Positions 1-11,336 of a stretch of 64,000 nt of DNA are shown piece after piece. Position numbers and translations under genes: made by a program. The DNA is from Rotaria socialis (lineage: Eukaryota; Rotifera; Eurotatoria; Philodinida; Philodinidae). Numbering within the stretch: the first letter of the stretch is position 1; every line of letters begins with the position of its first letter. The notes below the pieces were generated by a model. It did no database searches, was not told the origin of the DNA, and saw only the letters and a program-made list of their open reading frames with translations. Location: contig CAJNYU010003034.1 of the NCBI GenBank assembly GCA_905331475.1, positions 150,010 to 214,009 on the forward strand, given 5' to 3'.

Positions 1-106
1 AATTGATCTCATCGATTTCTATTATTTTTTCATGATTTAAAATTACTGACGAAATGAATTTTGATAATATTCATTATCAATCAAAGACATTTTTATTATT
101 TCATAC

Positions 107-992
107 CAAGTCTATAGCACATGTAGATCGCTGCAATAGTTGATCCATATGTATAGGATATTTGACATTCATTTGTTGCTTCATGTTGTGTAATTCGTAA
201 AATTTTTAAATATATTAATAGATATGCCGGTACGATCGATGTGATTATTGGCATAGTCCAAAGTGCACCAATAAAAAATAAACTTCGGCTTGTTGATCGA
301 GCTGCTTCACTGTGTAAATTCATAAAATGATGACGACGATATATAGATATTGCTGTTAAACTATATGCCATCAGAACAGTTAAATATAGTGGAAGATAAA
401 CTTGCATTTGACAATAGAAACGACCAGCTAATGAACTAGTTGCTAAATCACCAGTTAAATGTATAATTACATAAATAAGTTCATAGAGAAGACCAAGAAA
501 ATCAACAAGCAAATAATTTGATGTCCATATAAGACTTCGCATACGTTGTCGACGACGTTGTGTACGACTACGTGAACCACCACCGGATATAGCTGTATTT
601 GAATTAATACGTTGTACAGTTAATTCGATAAAAAGTATAAAAACAATAGCATAACATGGTAATGTTAAACTTAGTATAAACAATTCTACAATACGCATAA
701 TACGATTAAAAGGTGATTTGAAAAAGAAATATTTTTTAAATAAAGACGATGATGATGTTGTTGGCGCAATGTGACGTGATGCAGCAAGAACTCTTGAGCT
801 ATTCCATAGACGAAAAATTTTATTTGTTGTTGTTGTAATAATTGTTGTTGCTGCTGTTGTTGTAATTGTTGTAATTGTACTATTAAGTAATTCATTTTCA
901 TCTGGTTGTTGATTAGCAAGTAATGTAAGATTTTTATCGTCATGAAGATTGAATAGAAATGATGTTAAATCAATAGCCGACGTTTTATTCAT
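107..992 (-). CDS. Rhodopsin-like G-protein-coupled receptor, first exon (partial)
   Basis: The exon starts at ATG 992 and stays open to a splice donor (GTATGA) after base 107, giving about 295 residues. The rest of the gene must lie left of the window. The N-terminus is a Thr/Asn-rich extracellular stretch with N-glycosylation sequons (NLT, NST, NSS). Four hydrophobic helices follow: about 100-125 (TM1), 155-178 (TM2), 192-218 (TM3) and 235-262 (TM4). A Cys at the start of TM3 (FYCQMQ) and one in the next loop (NEC) fit the conserved disulfide of class A receptors. The DRY position after TM3 reads IYRRHH, so the acidic residue is missing. A basic Ser/Arg loop joins TM1 and TM2. Divergent peptide-receptor-like GPCRs of this style are common in rotifers; the ligand cannot be told. 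The start codon is only about 57 bp from the AAGAB-type exon on the other strand. Confidence 0.75.
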
Positions 993-1048
993 ATCATTTC
1001 TAGATTAATTTTTGAATAGGATTTTTTTCTTTTTCTTTAATTTATTAG

Positions 1049-1844
1049 ATCGACGAGAAATCAATCGAAATTTAGCTCAACAATTGAAAACTAAATTAAA
1101 TTTTGATGAAACTAATGATGGAAATCGTTCCGAAGAACAACACGAGCAGAACGAACAATTTGATTCTTCTACGACGGCCAATAACCACCATGGTAAATGT
1201 TGTCTGTTGTGTGTGTTCTCTTAACTTATCATCACTGCTAAATAGTAAAAGAAACAATAACAGCATACCTTAAAATGCTGTCTTTTGTTTCGTGTTTGTT
1301 CTTCATTCTTCTTTTTTCGGCGCAGAGGAAATCGAAGTCGAAACATCGGGTGTTTTAACACTTCGTTCTATTTTATTGTTCCGTTGGGTCGTTTTTAATT
1401 TTTGCGTTTCTTCCTTCTTTCACCACTCTTCTACTATGTTAACAGGGCAGACTGAAAATTCTTAAAATAGTAACATTTGAACCTTGACGTACAATACACA
1501 GCAGAATAGATAATTTTAATTTCTTGTTCTAGCTACTGATGCTTTTGGTATGGAAAATATATTTGAACAAATGCAAAGATATAAAGGTAAGTATATATCA
1601 ATAGCTGAGTTATTGGTGAGATTTGAAAAATTCCTATGAATTTCTTGTTTTTTTCAGAGGAAGCTGATCAATTGACGGGTGAAGAACGAAAAAAATTTGC
1701 GGAAAAGGTTTACGGATAAGAGATATCATTAACTTTATTTTTTTCTTTTACTTTTATTTTTATTTTTAGGTTATTTTATCGCTTTGGAAAAATATTGGTG
1801 ATGGCGAAGACGAAAGCGATGACAATGATGATGCCGATCTGTAG
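1049..1844 (+). CDS. AAGAB: Alpha/gamma-adaptin-binding protein p34, C-terminal exons only
   Basis: Four exons are visible: 1049-1192, 1533-1586, 1658-1707 and 1770-1844 (stop TAG). The first three joins are phase 1, phase 1 and phase 0 and all stay open. The product is a charged linker followed by a C-terminal block with ENIFEQMQRYKEEAD, TGEERKKFAEKV and SLWKNIGDG, then an acidic tail. This is the layout of the AAGAB C-terminus (LPHEQRKVHAEKV...FWMAIGGD type). AAGAB is a cytosolic chaperone for assembly of the AP-1 and AP-2 clathrin adaptors. The N-terminal GTPase-like part is absent. The first exon has a good acceptor (pyrimidine tract then TTAG at 1048) and no ATG, so it should be spliced to something upstream, yet the opposite-strand GPCR occupies that space. 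Either upstream exons lie beyond base 1 with the GPCR nested in an intron, or the 5' half is lost. The donor after 1707 (GTTTAC) is weak. A polyadenylation signal lies near 1922. Confidence 0.7.
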
Positions 1845-4003
1845 TTCATATTTACAATTAATCATATTGTCTTCGTTTTTTGTCAGATTTTTTATATGAT
1901 AAAAAAAAACATTTTTTATTCAAATAAATCAAAATTTTATGCTTTAAAAGATCGATAAATTTACAATCAATGAGTCACACATTCGAATCCAATTATCATA
2001 GAGATTATTCTATGTTGATCGGCAATTATGAATCTTTGAAACTAAAATATAAAACGCTATATTTTATATGTCCAACAGTAGAGATTTTTCGGTATCATCA
2101 GAGAACGATAATCAATGATAAATCCTCATGAGATATATTTCTCCCTGATATGAAGAATTCATGTCTCCACATTTCGAGAAAGTATCTTTGCAATTTTAGT
2201 TTAGATAAATATACATCATGTTAAACATGAAATCATTTTCTAGATTTAATAGAAAGTCACGTATTTTCTATTGGCAAAGAATCTTTTAGAATTGAGAAAA
2301 TCGTCCCTTCAAGTCATCAAAGTCAAATTTCAATACCTTTTTTGTTCACAAGATTAAGGACCCCCTTCCTCAGAAAAGCCGATTTTTCGAAAAAAACCGA
2401 AATCGAGTTTTTATCATAGAAAGATTCCCCGTGATCTCCTCTTTCAGAATATATATATATCATTTTTTGAAAAAAGGCCAAGTTTTGACAGACTTATTGA
2501 AGAAATACTCTTTCATCTCCCTTATTCTCACACACCTTTCTAAAAATTCCTAAACGTTAGTATGAAAACATGGGTCTCAAGTAGAAAAATTGCTATAACT
2601 TTCGTTTGGCTTTAACTTTCCCTGATATTTTTTTTATTTTAAAGGTTTCAATTATAGCTAACTTTTTATCAGACGGATTTTCGATATTGGATTCCTGGAC
2701 TGAAAAAAGTCCGGTTTAGTGCGGTTTTTATACCTACTTTGGCAGTCATACCGAGTAAAATACATATAAAAATATGAACAGAAGGGAATTTCAAAATTCT
2801 GTGTGATGAAAACTTGCGTATGGAGGCTAGCTTTAATTTGAAACCGACCCGACTTCGACGGCTCTTATAGCCATGAATTATCGTGGAAGCTATAAAACAA
2901 GTCATAAGGCTAGTTTAGTAAGGTATATAAGGCTGCAACTTTTACCACAAGTGTTTCTCACTAGGCCCATTCATCGGTGAAAGTTTCAGCCCTTAACCTA
3001 TACTCCGAAGTGGCAAGTCGATTCTGAGGGGGAGGGGGGGGGGGGCGCGGCCTTAACTAATGAAGAATTTATCCTACATTTTCAATTGCCAACATTGTTC
3101 GAAAGGATACTAACAAAAATAATTATAAATATTCGATAGTTTCACGCAAGTCATTCTTACATGCTGCAATCTATGTCAAAATGACGTCACTTTATATGAC
3201 AACAAAATATTAATTTAATTCTCATTAACAAACTAGGTGACCTCAATAATACAACGAATACCATATCAGAATCAAGTTTCACAGTCTAATATAAAGAGGT
3301 CGAAGCTTAGAGTCCATAATATCTTTATTTGTTATCAATTCATGCTATACTGATATTGACATAAGCTGTAGAACGATGTTAAATAAATGCATAAACAAAA
3401 ATGATAACAATTTGTTTTAGTTAATAGATAGAATTATTTCTCTACCAATTTTTTCATCAACGCATAAATTCTTTTCAACTAATGTTTATACGCATAATAT
3501 AGAAAATATACTTTTCTTTTTTGATACACAAGTTCAACTAGAAAAACAGTCTGTTGTGTACGTATTGGTTTAATTATTGAAACAAAAACTATACCGTGCA
3601 GACAATCATAATTTTTTATGATTTTTGACTCACACTACTTAGTCTTGCTAGAATCATCGAGATGCTTGTATCACATATTGTTTTCGGTAACTAGCTGAAA
3701 AGAACCTGATTTTTATCTTCTGTTCTTGTTGTTGTCCAGCAATATGGAAGGAAATCTATCTAATAATTTTTGTCGTCTCCTCTCATATTTTCCTCGGTTG
3801 CAAAGGCCGAGAGCTAGAAAAGTCCGATAAATTTTTATGAATCAATTTTTATCGGTTAACGTTTATTAAAATATCTATGCCAATACATTTAGAAACATGC
3901 TGTTCTATCAGAAACTATGATCTCATATCCTGCCAAGACAATCGTCTGTTCATAGAAAATACATCACATTATAAAAATATAACTAATAATCTATTTGTTT
4001 GAA
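1845..4003. other. Gene-free intergenic stretch
   Basis: No exon series is recognisable on either strand. It holds a poly-A signal for the AAGAB-type gene near 1922. Around 3028-3050 there is a G-rich tract with an uninterrupted run of about 12 G, exceptional in such AT-rich sequence. The open frame at 2669-2905 (minus) has no family features and is probably chance. Confidence 0.5.
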
Positions 4004-5453
4004 TTACTCCATATCACTTTCAAATGCAACTGCTTGATTGAACGCCTGGTTCATGTCGACTAAATCATTTCTCATTTGTACTTCATGGTTCATAGCTTGA
4101 GATATTCGTTGCATTTGTAAATAAATGTAAATAAGATTTGAAAAAATTTGAGTAGCATCAAAATATTCATGACGATGTGATAAATAATTCCATAGTAAAG
4201 TAGTAAATGAATTTTGAATTTTATTTATATCCAAACGACTTTCTTTTGATATATTAGGCAATGAACGATCATAAAGACATAGAAGAGGAGTCGAAAAAAA
4301 TAATATAATTAACCAAAGACGTGTTACAGCTGGATCAGTGATTAGTACCGATTCAGCTTTCTTTCTAATTTGAACAAAATCGTCAAATAATGTTTTGCCA
4401 AAAATAAATTCAGTTGCTGCGTTATCAATATTCACCTAAGAAAACAACAGCGGAACATTTCGTTCTGTTATCAGAAGAAATAAATCAGTAAAACTAATAA
4501 TTTTACCTGCCATGATTCACTGAAACATGTTTGTTCGATTTCATGAAAATTAGGAAGAAGCAATGAACGAATATTATGTTTAAATAAATAATAACGATTG
4601 TTAGCTGAAAGTGATTGAACCGTTGGTATCGATAGAAGAAAAGATAAAAATGATTTTATATTGTTGAGACACACTTCTTTATAATGATTGATATTTGCCG
4701 ATGGTTTATTGTCAAAATTGATTTCATTATTAATAATATTTTTACGATTTTCTATAAATTTTTTTAAACAATAATTTTCATAAGCATCAACTATTTTTGA
4801 TAGAAATCTCCAATCTTTCTCTTTTAATAATGCATTATCAGATGGAATAGTCTGTAAAAATAGAAACTCATATCGTATTTAATATGATAAATAAATAGAA
4901 AAATAATAATTTGTACTTCAGAAATTTGAGGCGCTTTACGAGTTAATAATTTTATTGAACTTCGTCGTCGTTGACGATTGACTAAGATGATTTGTTTATA
5001 TCGTTGTTTTTCTTCATCCGATCGTACTAAGCTAGCATTCATGCCAACTTCAAAACAACGGCGCAATCGACAAGTTGTACAGTGACGTAATTCAGAACAA
5101 ATACTCATGTTATCGTTACATTGATTTATTGAATGGTCAAGATCTTCATGTTGACATTGTATTTGCAGAACCTAGGCTTAAGAAATTTCATTTCATAGTA
5201 ATATACGATATTATAGCAGTTTTTTCTCACTTCTTTTCGACGAGCATTACGACGGAAAAAAGCTTTTGAAAAAAAAAAAAGGAAATATTAATTTATATTA
5301 AAAGTTTAGTAAAATACCTTTACATGGAGCACATGTAAGCGCACCAAAATTAACACCGAGTGCTTTCGATCCACATACAAAACAATTACGTACAGGTGCT
5401 GTTGAATCTCGATATTTGGATTGAGAGCGAACTTTTAGCGTTTGTGACAGCAT
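4004..5453 (-). CDS. Nuclear hormone receptor with DNA- and ligand-binding domains
   Basis: Five exons on the minus strand: 5453-5318, 5262-5231 (32 bp), 5171-4917, 4851-4507 and 4435-4004. Together they give 399 residues with all phases closed. Residues ~23-56 hold zinc finger I (C-x2-C-x13-C-x2-C, NCFVCGSKALG...TCAPCK), then AFFRRNARRK. Finger II ends HCTTCRLRRCFEVGM. The P-box reads APCKA instead of the usual EGCKG/ESCKA type. The spacing in finger II is longer than the canonical C-x5-C-x9-C. A basic hinge (RQRRRSSIKLL) leads into a helical ligand-binding domain at about 145-399, with the signature block NFHEIEQTCFSESWQ and TRLWLIILFFSTPLL. The protein should bind DNA in the nucleus and regulate transcription; the ligand is unknown. 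It is paralogous to the LBD-only copy at 8.2-9.1 kb, and the last exon of each is exactly 432 bp. NR1-like subfamily membership is possible but unproven. Confidence 0.85.
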
Positions 5454-8239
5454 TTTTCTAAATGAAATATCTCCTATTAAAACTCAAATGATTAGAAAAA
5501 TTTAGGCTTCGCTTGTGATAAAATTAAAATAAAGAATCCTTTTATTATCCTACACTCTTCATAGAATGACCCATTTTATATTTTCTTTCTAATCTTTCAA
5601 TTAGAATTATCTTTTAATCGTGTAAGTTTTGGATTTATCATGTATTCGAATTTAAGAAACCTTCTGCCAAATTATTATGAAAGATAATATCATCGTTCGA
5701 TGTTTTATAGCTTGTTTTTAAAGTTTACCAGTAGTGTTTTATTACCAATATCTTACGGTTAGAGCAGAGATAATAAAAAAAAATGTCTTATTGACGGCTC
5801 ACTAAAATGCGAGTAATAAATTCATTCGAATAGAAATAGGTCAAATAATCTATTAAAATCTAATAGATGAAGAATATCAAAAGTGATAATCTATTTCACT
5901 CTTTAGTGTATATTTCAATATTATACATACTAATTATTCATAGATAATCACGACTAAACCATGTAGAAGTACTTAGATTTTTATTTCTGAATCGAAAATA
6001 GAGCTGACTTGTTACGATAGGATAATTATTTATGTAAGCAACATTGTCTATTATCTAGAAAAAGTAGGTCGCATTAGGGTTCTTCTCTCAGTGGATCTCT
6101 AAAAATAAAAATATCTATTAGAAACAAAGGATGACATGAATGTGAATGAATTCCAAGTCTAATGCATATCAATATAAACGTTACTTTAAAAATAAAAACT
6201 CCAGCTAATTTTTCGAGATTCGATAAGACTTAAGAAATGTGTTAAGATAAGAAAAACATGTGAACTCGTTTCTATTTACACTTGTGTTGAAAATAAAAAT
6301 AAAATGAATTTCATACTATGAATGAATTTTTTTCTTCTCGAAAAACAAACTCTAATTCTACAGTCTTCTACGATCTAGATCATTTTGTATACATTCACGT
6401 GTATGTTTTGTATTGAGTGTTAATATTAGATGCAGAAAAGCAAATAAAACAAAAAAATAATAATCAAATGATTGTTAAACTAATGATTTTTTTATATCGA
6501 ACGAAATTTAATAATTATGATTTCTTTCTATTTAAAATGTTCTATATTACCTGCCAACAGCATAACCATGTAATATTTCAGTTAACAAAAATAATAAAGA
6601 ATAATACACAGATATACAGATACAGATATATGTTTTTTATCTTAAGAGAAAAAGAATGTCAAAATGGGTACATTTACCCGTATATTTATGTCCTGTCAGC
6701 TGTCTATTCTCTTTTCTTCTGTGTAGCGCATTTTGCCATTTTCTCTGGTATATTTCGAGTGACTCGACGTCGTTTTGACTTTTTAGTACATTTTAGAGAA
6801 AAAACCAAACGAATGAGACTCATTTTATAATTGGTGCTCAATCCCTCCAAATAATCATCAGAAAAAAGAGAATTGTATATTTCTCTTACCAGTAGTGTCG
6901 AACTTGAAACTTGAATTCAGTTGAAAATAGAAAATTTCGACTTTCTACTTTTTCAACTCATAGCGATATATGTGTGAGTCACGATTCTTCAGAATGCTAT
7001 TGGTTTAAAAGTTGAAAATTGAAATTTTCAATTTTCAATGGGATTCAAGTTTATATGTTGTCTTACACGAATCACTCATATTCGATAGTAAAATATCCAT
7101 TAATTGGTCGATTCCAATGGCTTTTATTGTTGTAAATTAGCGGTACTATTGGAAAAGTGGTAGAAAGAAAATTCTATTTGTATTATTGATTTTGGCAAAA
7201 ATAAACTCATATAAATAATAGCTTGATTCCCTGTTACGCAAGAAACATTTTCAATTTTATCCATATATATATATATATTGTTCTATTTGATACTAATAAC
7301 GTGCAATTTGTTGTTTCGCGTATCTTTATTATTGATGGCTAAGCTCTATTGAAAGACAATGAAGAGAGTAATTACTATACTATTTTAATAACATCGAAGT
7401 CATCACAAAGTTGACCCAAAAATTGTAAAATTCATTCATGCAACAGTTATGTTTTACACCAAGTTTAGAAAACATTTTGTTTCGGTGCAGACAAACCTAT
7501 TGAAGACCGATTTACTGTCTGAACATAATCGACATATCTGTAATTTATTGAAAGTAAGCAAGAACTCGTATGGCTATGGAAAGAACAAAAAATGAATTAA
7601 TCATAGTAGACTTCATCATTCCTTGAAGGTCTATAGAAATAAACTAGCTAATTATAGGATGTAAGAAGACAAATGAGACAAAAAAAGACAAGCACTAGTT
7701 TCAGGATACATTTAAAATGATTAACCCATACGATGATTTCTGTTATCCAGATATTCTACTAGACAAGATACTACAAGAATATGGACTCTTCGAATTATTC
7801 AGTTTCAGTGTACTGATAGATACCGTGAGTCATGCGTTGTTAAATTTTCTCTACTAACTATCCTGCACTTTGAATAAAAATGTCTTTGATAAAAACAGCC
7901 ATACTATTACAAATTCTCTATTATTTAAATGAGATGCATCTTTAAAAGATAAAATCTACTTTATTGAAAAGCACTGCATGAACTTCATCAGATTATTATC
8001 TAAGAAGTTTCATTACTGCAAGAGAAATGTAACCTAAGAAAAGCAAAATATCTGCTTTGATTTCGAAATTTAACAAACACATGTTTTTACAAGAAGCAAA
8101 CATGCGTATAAAACAGTTAAATTTCTTTGAGAAAGAAAAAATAATGGTAAATATTTGTTTTGTTTTGTTTTTATTACACACACATATAACAATTTAATAA
8201 AGTTTCAATGGGAATTTATTTTCTTCCTCTTCTCTTTTA
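5454..8239. other. Gene-free stretch between the two nuclear-receptor copies
   Basis: AT-rich sequence with no recognised exon, RNA gene or element. The plus-strand open frame at 6417-6830 begins with TTG, is low complexity and looks like chance. A short TA microsatellite lies near 7264-7280. A minus-strand poly-A signal for the upstream LBD gene (TTTATT on the plus strand) is near 8216. Confidence 0.5.
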
Positions 8240-9074
8240 TCAATCAGCATTAATATCAAGTTTTACCAGATCATCAAGTGTTTCGTGTATTGGTGCTAGA
8301 TCTTTTCGTGTTCGCAATCTAATATTAACTTCAAGTCCGATGCGTAACATACTCAAAAAAGCAAAAGCAAGATTGGAATAAATTCGAATGGATTCCATCG
8401 GGCCATGACGATTTAACAAGTATTTCCATAGAAGATTTACATAAATAGTTTGAATATCAATAAAGAGAGAGTTTTTTCTAACTTTTATCGCTGTAGATTT
8501 TGGATCGTAATAAGAAAAAAGAGGCGTAGAAAAAAATAATATAATAATCCAAAGACGTGTCATTATCGGGTCAGTTATTATTAATTTTTCAGCTGATATT
8601 TGAATACTAGCGAATTGTTTATGCAAGTCCGGACCACAAATGAATTCCCAAATAGATTTACAGGCGTCGATCTACAACAACAAAACATTTACGTTTTTAG
8701 TTTAAATATAAATCTTCTCGAAATGATAAATTTCCTACCTGCCATGGTTCAGAAAAACATGCTTGATTGAGCTCATGAAAGTTCATAAAAATCAATTGGC
8801 GAAGATTATTTTTACATAGAAACAATTGATTAGTACGCGAAAGAGACTGAAAAGCAGGTAATTCTTTGAGAAATGAACCTAGTGCAAAAGTTATGCTCAT
8901 TGGTAACATTTTATAATGATTCAGCTGTTTTTCTTTTTGTGATATTTCATTCTGAAATATATTTGTACGATGTTCAAGATAAGTTTTAACACAGTATGTA
9001 TCGAACGCATAAACAATATTCGACAGATGACACCAATCTGTTTTACTTATTAAATCATAATTCTGTGGAATATG
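8240..9074 (-). pseudogene. Nuclear-receptor ligand-binding domain without a DNA-binding domain
   Basis: Two exons are clear: 9074-8739 and 8671-8240 (432 bp), encoding about 255 residues. They align along their whole length with the LBD exons of the receptor at 4.0-5.5 kb: IPQNYDLISKTDW beside IPSDNALLKEKDW, NFHELNQACFSEPWQ beside NFHEIEQTCFSESWQ, and the shared TRLW-IILFFSTPL. The intron position is the same. The first exon opens with an ordinary acceptor (TTTTAG) and no ATG. I looked in 9.08-11.3 kb for the zinc-finger exons (CAPCKAFFRR-like, C-x2-C-x13-C) and found none. The reading frame of the LBD itself is intact. It may be a 5'-truncated pseudogene, or an LBD-only receptor with an unrecognised short first exon, comparable in layout to DAX1/SHP-type receptors. 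The first in-frame Met is at 8909. Confidence 0.65.
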
Positions 9075-10362
9075 CTAAAAGAAACAACAGAATTAGTAAA
9101 ATAAAAATTCTTTTCTGATCCCAAATGGAAAGAACGGTAGTATTTGTTCGTATGAAAAAAATTCCATCTACCAAAACGCAGAATTTGAATTGATATTTTC
9201 TTTTTAAATTTTAAACCCCGAAGTCAAATATCAAATGTGATTAAAGAAAAATAATCTATTGAAATTTACGAGAATTAGAGCGATTGTATAAGATTTTTAA
9301 AATCAGTGCTGTCGTCTGATTGTCGAGCGGCCTAATTTTCGAATTTCAAATATAGAATTCGATAGAAATAGCGCCTTTTGCATCGTTTCACAGCACCTTT
9401 CGCTATGGAGAGTTTTAACTCAAAATAGAAGTGTTGTAGCAATCAGCTAAGAATACGAGCTCTTTGTAGACTATTGATAACTCTTTGTTTTAGAGCTCTG
9501 ATCAGCTTTAAATTACGAAAAGGAAGCTACAAAATTAAAATCTAGATCTAGAGAGCGACCTTGAAAAATGTAAATACTATCAAAAATTGCTTTTGTTTTA
9601 GCACGTTTCTATAAATCGGATAAAAAAAAGACCTATTGAACTTTTGATTCAGATCTGTGATTGATTCATTGGAATATGCGATGCAAATAATAGTGATGTA
9701 TTACTTGTTTGTCCTTGGCTCAAATACTGCTTCATTTCATTTTTCTTCCTCAATGCCTCAAAGAAATTATATAGAAATGAGTTACTGAATATAACATCTT
9801 TGAAATTTTATAATTCAATCGAGCGAAAAATGTGCTTAAAGAATAATATATTAACAATCATTTAAAAAGAACTCAGAGAACAACTCTCATTGTTTGCACT
9901 CATCATCATAATTATACTTTTGAATCAAGAGCTGCACATGCAGGCGTTCTTCAAGTTCTCTTGTTTTTACTGAGGCATATCGATAGTCAGAAATCCGAAA
10001 TCAGTTGAAGTACTTCCTTCGTTCGTTTCATCTTAATTGCACTACCGAATTTACGTGTTTTTCACGTATGAATTGCATGGCATCGCAGTATTTTTCGTTT
10101 TATGAATGTCCAAATCAACTATGAAAAGTAAATACATAGCTTAATTTACATGCTAGTTGCTGTCCGTTGAATTAGAGATATACGAAACATGTTCTGTAAT
10201 CTCAGTATTTATCACACAAAAGATTACATCAAGACCGCTATCCTGGTAATTTATTCCAATCGGTCTGTTCAAGAAAGATACTGTGAAAAAATGTTCAGGT
10301 TTTATTACAGTTATCTGCTCATCGTTCAAGATTTTGTTAAGTACAAACGTCAATAAGAAAGA
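9075..10362. other. No DNA-binding-domain exons; nothing recognised
   Basis: This is where the missing 5' exons of the LBD-only receptor would be expected. No zinc-finger coding pattern is seen on the minus strand. The open frame at 10153-10353 (minus) has no family features. Confidence 0.45.
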
Positions 10363-11020
10363 ATCATGGTTGGCCGTCCAAAGGTCGAAAGGAAAAATGT
10401 CGAAAAAAACATATTATTGTGGAAAATGATCAAAAAGAGTGTTTTCGAATTCTGACTTGAGAGAAGTATGTTTCATTGTGTACGTTAATACTAACATATG
10501 ATAATCGAAATATATTCATTTACTATTAGCAATTGTTTTCCTTTTTGTGAATTAATAAATGAAATCGTTGGTGACTTTGATTGAGTTTCATCTTCTGAAG
10601 ATGCGACAGCTGTAGCCATAATGATAGAATTTTAGTTATTTATTTACTCTTATGTAGGGGTTGTTTATTTAATTTATATGAAGTATATTAATCATCACTG
10701 TTACAAGAGGTGCAAAATCTAGACTAGTAGAATTATGGGAAAAGAAAACATGAATTATTCGCGTTTGGAATCATCATTTACTGAAGACATCGCTATTTCG
10801 TTTATTTCGAATTTTGACATTTTTTTGTGGTAAAATGTATTGTTCGCCTTTTTTTTTTCTTTTTATATTTTTTTCGACATTTTTCCCCGTTCTAAAATTT
10901 TTTTTCGACATTATTCCCTTTCGATATTTTTCCTTTCGACCATTTTCTTTTCGACATTTTTCCCCTTAAATTTTTGCTTTCGACATTTTTCCTTTCGACC
11001 TTTCTACGGCACACCATCAT
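10363..11020. mobile_element. Non-autonomous TIR element (MITE) with 5-bp target duplication
   Basis: The element spans 10368-11015 (648 bp) and is flanked by direct repeats ATCAT (10363-10367 and 11016-11020). Its ends are inverted repeats of about 38 bp: left GGTTGGCCGTCC then AAAGGTCGAAAGGAAAAATG, right the reverse complement with four mismatches near the tip. A 26-bp core (10380-10405 and 10979-11004) is an exact inverted match. The right third (about 10800-11005) is a degenerate array of the motif TTCGACATTTTTCC, echoing the terminal repeat. No transposase reading frame is present, so it would need enzymes in trans. The superfamily is not assigned. Confidence 0.75.
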
Positions 11021-11336
11021 GTCAAGCTGTGCGTTGTTGGATACCAATAGCATTCTTTGTTCTCAACTACCTTCTCATAGCTAATTAGCCTAAAATTCGA
11101 GGTAACATCTGCATGACTGTTAAATTCTTGCCACAGGTTTCGGCATTGTGTAAATAAGTTAATTTATATATGTCAAAATCTAGAATTTGCTCTCAAGGAA
11201 TCAACTGTAAAACAAAACAAAAATGAAATTCAACTTTTAGTGGACTAGTTTTGATCGTCTCTAATGTCTTATATTTAGTGGAATGTTGAACAAATATGTT
11301 TTACTAAGACTTTTTTCAGACATAGATCTATCATAC

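Noticed and set aside
6417-6830. 137-codon open frame
   Set aside because: Starts with TTG, low-complexity composition, no domain or splice context; chance frame in AT-rich DNA.
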